DNA of 64,000 nucleotides, taken from IMG/VR virus record IMGVR_UViG_3300021579_000001, positions 1 through 64,000 of that record. One strand, 5' to 3'. The position numbers were made by a program, and so were the translations under genes. The DNA is from a virus. The notes under the pieces are model-generated. The model did no database searches. It saw only the letters and a list, made by a program, of their open reading frames with translations, and had not been told where the DNA came from. Shown piece after piece: positions 7,166-13,526 of this stretch. How positions within the stretch are numbered: position 1 is the first letter of the stretch; each line of letters begins with the position of its first letter.

Positions 7166-7374
7166 TGAACAACCACACTATCCTCGAGCTAACTAAAGTA
7201 ATCCAAGACATCGACACCCTAGTAAACACCCTTACTAAAGACGAGTTTTGGTCTAACAACACGGAGCTTGTTGAGCACGCAAAAAATCTTACTGTGCACA
7301 ACGAGGTACTAAAGAAACTTCTGTTTGAAATCTCAGAACCCACTTGGGTAACTATGCAAAGATTTGAGGACTAG
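7165..7374 (+). CDS. Small helical protein, unknown function
   Basis: 69 residues, almost entirely helical with heptad-like Leu/Ile spacing, which suggests a short coiled coil or helical hairpin. GAGGAGGTGAAGTA precedes the ATG, which overlaps the upstream TAA. Confidence 0.65.
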   Translation: MNNHTILELTKVIQDIDTLVNTLTKDEFWSNNTELVEHAKNLTVHNEVLKKLLFEISEPTWVTMQRFED

Positions 7375-7376
7375 AC

Positions 7377-7556
7377 ATGAACGGACTATACTGCGTCACT
7401 TTTGTAGGCGACTACTTCAATCTGACAACTGTGGTTGAAGCTGAGAGTGAAGATAAAGCAAAAGATTTTGCAGCGTATGTAATCGGTAGCCAGTATGGCT
7501 GGGATGTAGAAGGCGTGAGTAACGAAATCAATGTAGAGCTGGAAGGAACATACTAA
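7377..7556 (+). CDS. DpnD/PcfM-like mini-protein (4)
   Basis: 59 residues, ATG at 7377, two bases after the previous stop. LYCVTFVGDY, then TTVVEAESEDKAKDFAAYV gives the same strand-strand-helix pattern as its neighbours, then a third strand. Its TAA overlaps the next ATG (7556). Confidence 0.58.
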   Translation: MNGLYCVTFVGDYFNLTTVVEAESEDKAKDFAAYVIGSQYGWDVEGVSNEINVELEGTY

Positions 7557-7774
7557 TGAACATGGAACAAATGAAAGAAAAAGCATCAGAGCTAATGTCA
7601 GACGCAGACTTCAGTTGGTTTGATAGTAAAGAAACCGACATGTCTATTGGCATGGACTGGGAAACCATGCAAATGGTTATCGTGGACATGGAGCACCCTG
7701 ATGGTCCAAGCATTGAAGCCGTAGGAGAAGTCATTGACTTCGTAAAGATTTACACGGATGGAGAAACGCTGTGA
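7556..7774 (+). CDS. Small Met/Asp-rich protein, unknown function
   Basis: 72 residues, acidic with unusually many Met. GAAGGAACATACTA precedes the ATG. No recognised domain. Its end overlaps the GTG of the next gene. Confidence 0.62.
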   Translation: MNMEQMKEKASELMSDADFSWFDSKETDMSIGMDWETMQMVIVDMEHPDGPSIEAVGEVIDFVKIYTDGETL

Positions 7775-8004
7775 GTAGCAACTACCCTGAAGGGTCTATG
7801 AATGGCTCTGGTATCTACCAAAAAGAGTTAGCACAGTATGTGTACTGTGACTGCGACTTTGAAGGAGAAGTAGATACTGTGGTTGATGATTGGAACACTC
7901 AGATGTCTTGGGCTTGTCCTGTGTGCAAAGAAGAGCACACAGAAGACTTGCCTGAGCAAACCCCTGGCGATTACTGGGAACAAAACAAAGGAGGAACAAA
8001 CTAA
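7771..8004 (+). CDS. Small zinc-ribbon protein (GTG start)
   Basis: 77 residues from GTG (7771), inside the upstream stop (GTGA), with GGAG eight bases before. CDC then CPVC (about 26-28 and 49-52) form a plausible zinc ribbon. Confidence 0.62.
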   Translation: MSSNYPEGSMNGSGIYQKELAQYVYCDCDFEGEVDTVVDDWNTQMSWACPVCKEEHTEDLPEQTPGDYWEQNKGGTN

Positions 8005-8237
8005 TGCTAACCTGCATAAACTGTTCGTACGAGTATGACGAACTAGAAGAAGACAAGTTATGCCAAACCTGTTGGAAAGCATGGGACAAATCGCGCATAG
8101 AAGAGCGTGCCCGTATCATCCAATACCTAATCGACAACGAAGTTTTGCGAAAGTCTATGTTCGGCAATAGCTGGGTAGCACTACACCACAGTGAAGGTTA
8201 CGGCATTGACCTTGGGCGTAACTTTGGTGGGAAATGA
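8004..8237 (+). CDS. Small zinc-ribbon protein with ER-x-RII helix
   Basis: 77 residues. CINC (4-7) and CQTC (20-23) make an N-terminal zinc ribbon, followed by a helix IEERARIIQYL like the helices in proteins at 9830, 10667 and 10918. GGAGGAACAAACTA precedes the ATG. Confidence 0.65.
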   Translation: MLTCINCSYEYDELEEDKLCQTCWKAWDKSRIEERARIIQYLIDNEVLRKSMFGNSWVALHHSEGYGIDLGRNFGGK

Positions 8238-8362
8238 CATTGATAACTGGGTGGTGTCTTACGGGACACCACTCACAGTGTCCTGTCCAATCTAAATGGA
8301 GTGACACAGTTCGTGTGTGTCCTTGCAAATGCCATGCCAACACAAACACTAAGGAAAACTAA
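8234..8362 (+). CDS. 42-residue Cys/His-rich peptide
   Basis: ATG at 8234 overlaps the upstream TGA (ATGA); stop TAA at 8360-8362 abuts the next ATG. It contains HHSQCPV and VCPCKCH, a compact metal-binding arrangement. TGGTGGGAA can serve as ribosome binding site. The exact fit between neighbours supports it. Confidence 0.5.
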   Translation: MTLITGWCLTGHHSQCPVQSKWSDTVRVCPCKCHANTNTKEN

Positions 8363-8626
8363 ATGGTTACTACAACGCAACTTGAGATTGCAAACTGCGC
8401 AATCCATTGGAACGATGCCCCTGAGAACCAAACTGTAGATGTTACTTTTGGGTTTCTCAACACTCAAGAAGAAGCAGATGCTTTAGAAGTGAACCTAGAC
8501 AATGAAGTAGAACATTGGGTGTGGTTTGATGAACAAATCTTTATGTGGGTAGAGCGTTACCGCGGAGAAACTTTAGCCACTTTGTCTAATGAGTTTACTG
8601 TCGTAAAAAACTATACGGAGGAATAA
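8363..8626 (+). CDS. Small acidic protein, unknown function
   Basis: 87 residues, rich in Glu, Asp and Trp, mixed alpha/beta. AAGGAAAACTAA precedes the ATG. No family recognised. Confidence 0.62.
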   Translation: MVTTTQLEIANCAIHWNDAPENQTVDVTFGFLNTQEEADALEVNLDNEVEHWVWFDEQIFMWVERYRGETLATLSNEFTVVKNYTEE

Positions 8627-8869
8627 ATGAGTAATGAAATAACTGTAATCAGTTCAAGTGAAGAAACAACAGGTTGGACACGCCGCATTATACTGACCTA
8701 TAAAGGCAAAGTAGCGTATGTAAGAATGTACTATTCTGAAGGCAATGGCTACGAGACTTCTGCGCCTGATTTCAAAGGTGAGTGGTCAGTAGAAGAAACT
8801 AAAGAGTTCCATTGGTGGTTGCTCGACCACGATAACCTTTACCTGCTAGACGAACTAACCTCCTACTAG
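8627..8869 (+). CDS. Small protein, unknown function
   Basis: 80 residues; the first 45 look all-beta, then a Trp-rich helix (EFHWWLLDHDNLYLLDEL). CGGAGGAATAA precedes the ATG. Confidence 0.62.
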   Translation: MSNEITVISSSEETTGWTRRIILTYKGKVAYVRMYYSEGNGYETSAPDFKGEWSVEETKEFHWWLLDHDNLYLLDELTSY

Positions 8870-8883
8870 AAAGAAGATAACTA

Positions 8884-9087
8884 ATGAATAGCTACACCCC
8901 TGCAACAAGAAAGTACTCAGTAACATTTGAAATGTTTTTTGAAGTCACTGCCGAAAATGCTAAGCAAGCGTTTTACGCCGTTGACACTCTTTTGGGAGAG
9001 CTAAACATTGAGCGTATAGTAGAAGAGTTTGACGAGTGTAGCGTTGAGTTCTTCCTGCATGAAGCCGAACTAAAGAAAGGTAACTAA
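8884..9087 (+). CDS. DpnD/PcfM-like mini-protein (5)
   Basis: 67 residues. YSVTFEMFFEVTAENAKQAF is the strand-strand-helix pattern of the genes at 6576-7556, followed by a third strand (CSVEFFLHEAEL). AGAAAGAAGATAACTA precedes the ATG. Confidence 0.6.
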   Translation: MNSYTPATRKYSVTFEMFFEVTAENAKQAFYAVDTLLGELNIERIVEEFDECSVEFFLHEAELKKGN

Positions 9088-9267
9088 TGGATAGCAAAAC
9101 TCTAGAAAAGTTTGATGATTTTTTTTGAGTCATTGAACGAGCAAAACGGAGGCAAACTGTCTTGGGTTACAGTAACTGTTAATGGTGCCAAGCTTACTAT
9201 GGTGTCAGATAACTTTGGTTGCCTTGAACTGGATGAGTTAGCGAAAAAATTGGAGGTAACAAACTAA
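9087..9267 (+). pseudogene. Frameshifted small gene: +1 shift needed at a T8 run
   Basis: The ATG at 9087 overlaps the upstream TAA and is followed by 13 codons ending TTT TTT TGA at a run of eight Ts (9119-9126). If one T is skipped, the frame continues GAG TCA TTG for 46 more codons to TAA at 9265-9267, itself overlapping the next ATG. The joined product would be 59 residues. The UUU UGA G context resembles the RF2 (prfB) +1 frameshift site but lacks its internal Shine-Dalgarno. Alternatives are transcript slippage, a recent mutation, or a homopolymer sequencing error. Confidence 0.65.
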
Positions 9268-9455
9268 TGGCAAGAATTGCTAGAGCAGTATTTATCTACA
9301 ACTACGAGCTTGACGAGTATGAGGAATCACAAAACTTGTCAGGTCAAGCATTGATTGATTATGTAAAAGACCTTTTTGCAGAAGACATCATCGCAGAACA
9401 ACTTCATGGAACAATCTATGAAAACATGGCTATCGACATTTACGAGGTGGACTGA
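9267..9455 (+). CDS. Small acidic protein, unknown function
   Basis: 62 residues, acidic. The ATG at 9267 overlaps the TAA of the frameshifted gene; TTGGAGGTAACAAAC precedes it. Starts MARIARAVFIYNYELDEYEE. Unrecognised. Confidence 0.62.
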   Translation: MARIARAVFIYNYELDEYEESQNLSGQALIDYVKDLFAEDIIAEQLHGTIYENMAIDIYEVD

Positions 9456-9601
9456 TGAGTAACATTGACCTACCGCTACTCAAAAAACAGATTGACGCTC
9501 TAAGCTACCTACTTGACAGCAAAAACTACCCCGAAGAACACATTTTATGGGGAGCGTTGTATCTTTTAGAAGAAATCTACAAGGAGAAAACTAATGGCTA
9601 A
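9455..9601 (+). CDS. 48-residue helical peptide
   Basis: ATG at 9455 overlaps the upstream TGA (TGATG), with GAGGTGG before it. Two helices (LLKKQIDALSYLL and LWGALYLLEEIYKE) suggest a helical hairpin. It overlaps the next gene by eight bases. Tight spacing supports it. Confidence 0.52.
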   Translation: MSNIDLPLLKKQIDALSYLLDSKNYPEEHILWGALYLLEEIYKEKTNG

Positions 9602-9830
9602 ACCAGATTGCGACCACGAGTACAGCATAGACCGTTCAGGACAAGGAACTTGTATGGTCTGTGGCCACCTTCAGTTTGAAGAAACAGACGGGTACTTGTG
9701 CGATTACTGCCAGTCAGAACAAGTTGATAAGCCTGATACTATGTGTCAAGGTTGTGACACCCATTATTGCGAGGAGTGCCACTACTCGCCCTGTGCAAAG
9801 TTTTGCGGAACTGATAAGGAGATTGGCTAA
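9594..9830 (+). CDS. Cys-rich multi-zinc-ribbon protein
   Basis: 78 residues with about a dozen Cys in CxxC pairs: CMVC, CDYC, CQGC, CEEC, plus CDHEY and later Cys/His. This is enough for two or three zinc sites of the treble-clef or RING-like kind. AAGGAGAAAACTA precedes the ATG. Role unknown; protein binding is a guess. Confidence 0.65.
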   Translation: MAKPDCDHEYSIDRSGQGTCMVCGHLQFEETDGYLCDYCQSEQVDKPDTMCQGCDTHYCEECHYSPCAKFCGTDKEIG

Positions 9831-10120
9831 TGAGCAAACTAACTCGCAAAGACTGGAGAAACGACTACCCTGCCGATGTAGATAAGTGGCTGGCTATCTA
9901 TGCTCAAGACAAAAATCTATTTTGGTTCAGTGATAGTGGTCACATCCAGCCTGTTATTGACGAACTTATCTTGCGTTTAGAACAAGCGGATAAGCGAGCC
10001 GAGGAACGCATTATCAAGCAGTTAAAAAAGATGATTGCTGGTTATGGTCGTGTCGGTTGGACTATTGAACAAAACGCTTTGCAACTTGCTATTGATGAAC
10101 TTGAAAAGGACAACAAATGA
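9830..10120 (+). CDS. Small helical protein with ER-x-II-K-x-L helix
   Basis: 96 residues; central helix RAEERIIKQLKKMI resembles helices in the proteins at 8004, 10667 and 10918. TAATG overlap with the upstream gene. Ends EKDNK, distantly like the LIKGENK tails downstream. Confidence 0.62.
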   Translation: MSKLTRKDWRNDYPADVDKWLAIYAQDKNLFWFSDSGHIQPVIDELILRLEQADKRAEERIIKQLKKMIAGYGRVGWTIEQNALQLAIDELEKDNK

Positions 10121-10404
10121 GCAACAAGATGGTTACGGTTAGGGAACCACAACGAGTTTGTGACCTATGTGGAAACCCAGTTGATGTTTATGGCCATCGT
10201 GATTGGTCAGCATTAAATGTTGGGCATCCACGAAGCGGTGAAACTTTGCCGCTAAACAAGAGAGCGTTTCGCTTTTTTCGAAAACCTTATCTGAATAAGA
10301 CAAGTGGGGCACCTGAAAATGATTACCGCTCTTGGGAGTGGGATTTTCACGGTGAGTGCTTAGTTGATGCACTGACACCACTTATCAAAGGGGAGAACAA
10401 GTGA
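10117..10404 (+). CDS. Zinc-binding small protein with LIKGENK tail (1)
   Basis: 95 residues. CDLC (17-20) with later His and Cys (FHGECL, about 80-85) suggests a zinc site. The C-terminus PLIKGENK is encoded by the same DNA that provides the next gene's ribosome binding site. Four-base overlaps on both sides. Confidence 0.62.
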   Translation: MSNKMVTVREPQRVCDLCGNPVDVYGHRDWSALNVGHPRSGETLPLNKRAFRFFRKPYLNKTSGAPENDYRSWEWDFHGECLVDALTPLIKGENK

Positions 10405-10670
10405 GCAAGCATAAATCTTGGTGTCAAACTAACCAGTATCTTGATGGTTACTGCACCTGTAAAAAATCTAAAAGTTTTTGGTTTTGGCTAATCGCTCTTA
10501 TCAAAGTGAGCAAAAAGTCACGTTGTTCTCATTTGAATCTTTGTGTAATCTACGGTGACAAGGTTATCTTTGCCACTCCAAATAACAATCGGCTTCAGTG
10601 CATTGACTGTGGGAAATTTCTAGATGGGTCTGTGAAATCCGCAGAGTTGAGAAAAGGACAGAACAAATGA
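10401..10670 (+). CDS. Small Cys/Lys-rich protein (GTG start)
   Basis: 89 residues from GTG (GTGA overlap), with GGGGAGAACAA before it. Contains CTCKK, CSHLNLC and CIDC, so zinc binding is likely, and a Trp/Phe-rich stretch FWFWLIALIKV. Ends RKGQNK, a variant of the LIKGENK tail. Confidence 0.6.
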   Translation: MSKHKSWCQTNQYLDGYCTCKKSKSFWFWLIALIKVSKKSRCSHLNLCVIYGDKVIFATPNNNRLQCIDCGKFLDGSVKSAELRKGQNK

Positions 10671-10921
10671 GCCTTCGAGTATCGCAGATGCCAGACGGCA
10701 CTTATTTTTTAGTTATGACTCAAGACCTTACAAAAGCTGAGGGAGTTAAGTTACTAACAGAAATAGCTATAGCTTCAAAAATTAATGAGGCAGTAATTGC
10801 AGAACGTGAACGCATTATCAAACAGCTGGAACAAGCAAGTCTTGAGTTTGAGCAGTATGATTTCAATGCTGTTGGTATCACTAATGGGCTTATTGCTCTT
10901 ATCAAAGGAGAGAACAAGTGA
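10667..10921 (+). CDS. Small protein with RERIIKQLE helix and LIKGENK tail (2)
   Basis: 84 residues: N-terminal strands, then AERERIIKQLEQA helix, then GLIALIKGENK. The tail coincides with the ribosome binding site of the next gene (AAAGGAGAGAACAAGTG). Confidence 0.62.
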   Translation: MSLRVSQMPDGTYFLVMTQDLTKAEGVKLLTEIAIASKINEAVIAERERIIKQLEQASLEFEQYDFNAVGITNGLIALIKGENK

Positions 10922-11094
10922 ACGAAGAAGAGCGTAACGCATTACTAGACATTACCCGCAGAGTTGAGCGTAACGAAATCATTGAACTTCTTTATGTTTA
11001 CTGTGAGGCTAACCATTCTGCAAAGGTATGCCCACCGTGTGAAGCTCAAATCAGTTTTATTTCAGACAAACGCCGTGAAGCAAATGGATATTAG
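10918..11094 (+). CDS. 58-residue helical protein (GTG start)
   Basis: GTG at 10918 in GTGA, preceded by AAAGGAGAGAACAA; stop TAG at 11092-11094. Contains VERNEIIELL, like the shared helix nearby, and CPPC. This frame is open and fits exactly between its neighbours. Confidence 0.58.
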   Translation: MNEEERNALLDITRRVERNEIIELLYVYCEANHSAKVCPPCEAQISFISDKRREANGY

Positions 11095-11104
11095 GAGAGA
11101 ACAA

Positions 11105-11356
11105 GTGAGCGATAAAACACCATCTACTAAAGTAATCCGCAAGTTCTGGAGTTCGCAAGGGATTGTGCGAGCTTCTAAACGGAGTAAGCGTGAACAAGAG
11201 TTTGACCGTTGGCTAAAACGAGTCAAGGCTGATGCTTGGGATGCAGGGTTTGATGCTGGCGAAAAAGATGTTTGGATGCACGAAGAGAAACAAGACTGGG
11301 GTAGTGCAGACACAAAATGTATTCCTAACCCATACCGAAAAGGAGAGAACAAATGA
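11105..11356 (+). CDS. Small basic helical protein, RKGENK tail (GTG start)
   Basis: 83 residues from GTG at 11105, preceded by TAGGAGAGAACAA, the repeated junction sequence of this region. An upstream in-frame ATG at 10964 is unlikely because it lies inside the preceding gene. Basic first half, acidic second half. Ends YRKGENK. Confidence 0.6.
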   Translation: MSDKTPSTKVIRKFWSSQGIVRASKRSKREQEFDRWLKRVKADAWDAGFDAGEKDVWMHEEKQDWGSADTKCIPNPYRKGENK

Positions 11357-11553
11357 ACCTTGACCGCTACGTACACACCGCTTCTTTTATGGATTACGCT
11401 CCAGACGGGGAGTATGTGCTAGTTGCTGATGTAATCAAACTGCTAGAAAACGAACATTGGCTATGTTCAGATGAGCGTGGCTGTTACACAAGTGATGAAT
11501 ACGGCTGCGATTGTAAAAGAGTTAGACAACTTATCAAAGGAGAAAGCAAATGA
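11353..11553 (+). CDS. Small Cys-containing protein with LIKGESK tail (3)
   Basis: 66 residues. Four Cys in the second half (CSDERGC, CDCK) may bind metal. Ends QLIKGESK over the next ribosome binding site. ATGA overlaps at both ends. Confidence 0.6.
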   Translation: MNLDRYVHTASFMDYAPDGEYVLVADVIKLLENEHWLCSDERGCYTSDEYGCDCKRVRQLIKGESK

Positions 11554-11909
11554 AAACAAGAGAACAAGCATTTGAAGTTGCAGGACAAGCACTTGATTTA
11601 GCGCAAGACCTTGGATACGAAATGCACTTGGTCAATCCCGAACATTTGAAGCGACGCTATCGTTGGTTTGCAAATAAAACACTGCTTCAAGAAGTGATTA
11701 GTCGCCAACGTCGTATAGAAAAAATGTGCAAACAGGCGTATGAGCTTTACAACGAAATTTCAGCTTGGGCAGATGAACACCCTGACGAATACGCCCCACA
11801 AGCACCCTGCCCTGAGTGTGACGAAGTTTGCTCACTCGAAGAGCTTGCCCAATGGGGCATGTGCCACGACTGTGATAACCAACTAGAGTATGACAAGGAG
11901 AGTAACTAA
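11550..11909 (+). CDS. Helical protein with C-terminal zinc ribbon
   Basis: 119 residues. About 90 helical residues, then CPECDEVC and CHDC, giving two CxxC pairs for one zinc. AAAGGAGAAAGCAA precedes the ATG. Function not recognised. Confidence 0.65.
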   Translation: MKTREQAFEVAGQALDLAQDLGYEMHLVNPEHLKRRYRWFANKTLLQEVISRQRRIEKMCKQAYELYNEISAWADEHPDEYAPQAPCPECDEVCSLEELAQWGMCHDCDNQLEYDKESN

Positions 11910-12133
11910 TGGGAGAAGTAACTGTAACAATCAGCGTTACCTATGCATTTGCAGGAAAGTTTTTGCAAGACTACCTAGAGCAGCTAGACGACTACGAAGA
12001 CACCCCAGCACAACGTGAGTGGTTTGCTATAGACCAACTCATTGGGGAAGAAGCCCTGGCTAAGCTAGACCCTAAACACACACTCACTATAGTGTTCCCC
12101 AACCTGCCCAACACAAACACACAGAAAGACTAG
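11909..12133 (+). CDS. Small protein, unknown function
   Basis: 74 residues, strand-helix-helix-strand by inspection, no Cys. TAATG overlap with the upstream gene; AAGGAGAGTAAC provides the ribosome binding site. Confidence 0.62.
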   Translation: MGEVTVTISVTYAFAGKFLQDYLEQLDDYEDTPAQREWFAIDQLIGEEALAKLDPKHTLTIVFPNLPNTNTQKD

Positions 12134-12135
12134 AC

Positions 12136-12339
12136 ATGGAAATCTCATGGCGTAACTCTTCCACAACTAAATACTGTTTTTATTGCCAAAGCTTCCTAAA
12201 TACTCCACGCAACCCTCTTAAGGAAACAGAGAAAGGCAACTATGTTCACAAAAATTGCATTAAAGACTTTATGCGACTAGACTCGTATACCCCAGCCACT
12301 TTCAGCATCAAGCTCAAAACTAAAAGGAAGGCAAGTTAA
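12136..12339 (+). CDS. Small zinc-binding protein (CxxC...HxxC)
   Basis: 67 residues. CFYC (about 13-16) and HKNC (about 38-41) form a C2HC site. A basic C-terminus (KLKTKRKAS) could contact nucleic acid. No strong ribosome binding site; it sits two bases after the previous stop and may depend on coupling. Confidence 0.6.
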   Translation: MEISWRNSSTTKYCFYCQSFLNTPRNPLKETEKGNYVHKNCIKDFMRLDSYTPATFSIKLKTKRKAS

Positions 12340-12614
12340 TGTCAGAGTACTCAACCGTTCTAGGGGGAACTCTTAGAAAAATACGTAAACTTCAACAGAG
12401 AACACTACGGAGCGTGGCCGCAGAAAGCCATGTTGCGTTAGGGTATCTAAGCGAGGTAGAAGTTGGCAGTAAAGAGCCGTCAGCAGCTACCTTGTATGCA
12501 GTTTGCTCAGGGCTAAACATTGAGCTATGGTGGTTACTACAGCAAGTAAGCATCGAACTACACAACACAACAAAAGGAGAACCACATGTTACACGACAAC
12601 TCATTTCCAAATGA
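12339..12614 (+). CDS. XRE-type HTH regulator, ClgR-like
   Basis: 91 residues. A Cro/CI-type helix-turn-helix fills residues 8-65: LRKIRKLQQRTLRSVAAESH, then GYLSEVEVGSKEPSAATL. The GYLSEVE-x-G-x-KE stretch closely matches actinobacterial ClgR, which activates clp protease genes. A phage copy could steer that host regulon or repress phage promoters; neither is shown here. TAATG overlap upstream; its 3' end overlaps the next gene by 29 bases. Confidence 0.82.
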   Translation: MSEYSTVLGGTLRKIRKLQQRTLRSVAAESHVALGYLSEVEVGSKEPSAATLYAVCSGLNIELWWLLQQVSIELHNTTKGEPHVTRQLISK

Positions 12615-12960
12615 GCTATCTGATGCAGGTAAGCTGCTTTGGGTGGGGGCGTTAGCTTCAGAAGTAATCAAGTATGGTGAAGCAGAAGCCATGCTTATAG
12701 ACGCTATCAACCTTTCAGATTCTCAATCCGATGCGATTGTAAAAGCTAACGCTATGCTTTGCTCTTACGCACTCACCTTGACCCACATTCAAGAAACAAA
12801 AAACGTAGCGTTAGCAAACGTAGTCATTGAGATGTGGAACTCTAACATGATGCAAGAGGTCATAGCGTATGCGTTTGAAGAAGAAATAACAGATGCCAAA
12901 GAAAAAATGGCTGAGTCAATCAACGCAATCGAAGCACTAATCAACCAACAGACAAGTTAG
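12586..12960 (+). CDS. Helical protein, unknown function
   Basis: 124 residues, all-helical by inspection, acidic. ATG at 12586 lies within the HTH gene and follows AAAAGGAGA. Being sandwiched between a regulator and a HicA-like gene suggests a regulatory context, but nothing in the sequence states a function. Confidence 0.65.
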   Translation: MLHDNSFPNELSDAGKLLWVGALASEVIKYGEAEAMLIDAINLSDSQSDAIVKANAMLCSYALTLTHIQETKNVALANVVIEMWNSNMMQEVIAYAFEEEITDAKEKMAESINAIEALINQQTS

Positions 12961-12968
12961 GAGCCAGC

Positions 12969-13193
12969 ATGTCTGGTAGAAAAGACGTAGAAGTCTTAGT
13001 ACAAAAGGCTAGGGAACAAGGATGGACTGTGACTAAAACAAAGGGCAGCCATTACAAATGGGTCAGTCCTTTGGGGGGTCTGTTCTTTTCCACATCAACT
13101 CCCTCAGACTTCAGGGCCATCGACAACCTAAAACGTGACATGAAACGTTACGGGTTTATTGAAATCACAAAGAAAGGTAGGCGCTCACGATGA
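12969..13193 (+). CDS. HicA-like protein
   Basis: 74 residues. TKTKGSHYKWVSPLGG and the following strand resemble HicA/YcfA: a short double-stranded-RNA-binding-like fold with a conserved G-S-H whose His (residue 28) is catalytic in toxin members. No HicB antitoxin is beside it, so it is either a stand-alone nucleic-acid-binding protein or paired with an unfamiliar partner. TAGGAGCCAGC precedes the ATG. Confidence 0.7.
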   Translation: MSGRKDVEVLVQKAREQGWTVTKTKGSHYKWVSPLGGLFFSTSTPSDFRAIDNLKRDMKRYGFIEITKKGRRSR

Positions 13194-13471
13194 GTACCTT
13201 CAAACAAATGCACAATGCTATGGACGTAAGTCAAGCTGCCTGTAAAGACAGTGACCCTGAGTTGTTCTTCCCTGAGAAGATGACCCAACAAGCTGCTGCC
13301 GATGCTAAGGCAGTGTGCGCTGAGTGCCCTATCATTGCTGACTGCTTGACTTGGGCAGTAACAGCTAAGGAGCTTGGCATCTGGGGTGGCACTACGGAGA
13401 ATGACCGTAAGCGCCTACATTCTAGCCAGGCATTAGCCTCCTACGTGCTGCAGCTTCGCGCTAAAAACTAG
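13190..13471 (+). CDS. WhiB-family Fe-S transcription factor (1)
   Basis: 93 residues. Four Cys at 18, 43, 46 and 52 in the WhiB pattern (C, CxxC, C) ligate a 4Fe-4S cluster. GIWGGTTENDRKRL (63 onward) is the turn and basic helix. WhiB proteins bind the principal sigma factor and are limited to Actinobacteria and their phages. ATGA overlap with the HicA-like gene. Last gene of the plus-strand run, so possibly a late-early switch. Confidence 0.92.
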   Translation: MSTFKQMHNAMDVSQAACKDSDPELFFPEKMTQQAAADAKAVCAECPIIADCLTWAVTAKELGIWGGTTENDRKRLHSSQALASYVLQLRAKN

Positions 13472-13476
13472 GTAAA

Positions 13477-13515
13477 AACAAACCCCCTGCCAGATTTACT
13501 GACAGGGGGTTTGTT
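13477..13515. terminator. Two-way intrinsic terminator between convergent gene blocks
   Basis: AACAAACCCCCTG (13477-13489) and CAGGGGGTTTGTT (13503-13515) form a perfect 13-bp stem with a 13-base loop. A and T runs flank it on either side, so it can stop transcripts from both the WhiB gene and the RNR gene, which end six and twelve bases away. Confidence 0.88.
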
Positions 13516-13526
13516 CTATTCAAATG

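Noticed and set aside
12969-13193. Type II toxin-antitoxin (HicAB) pair
   Set aside because: Only a HicA-like protein is seen. Neither neighbour looks like HicB, so the pair is not claimed.
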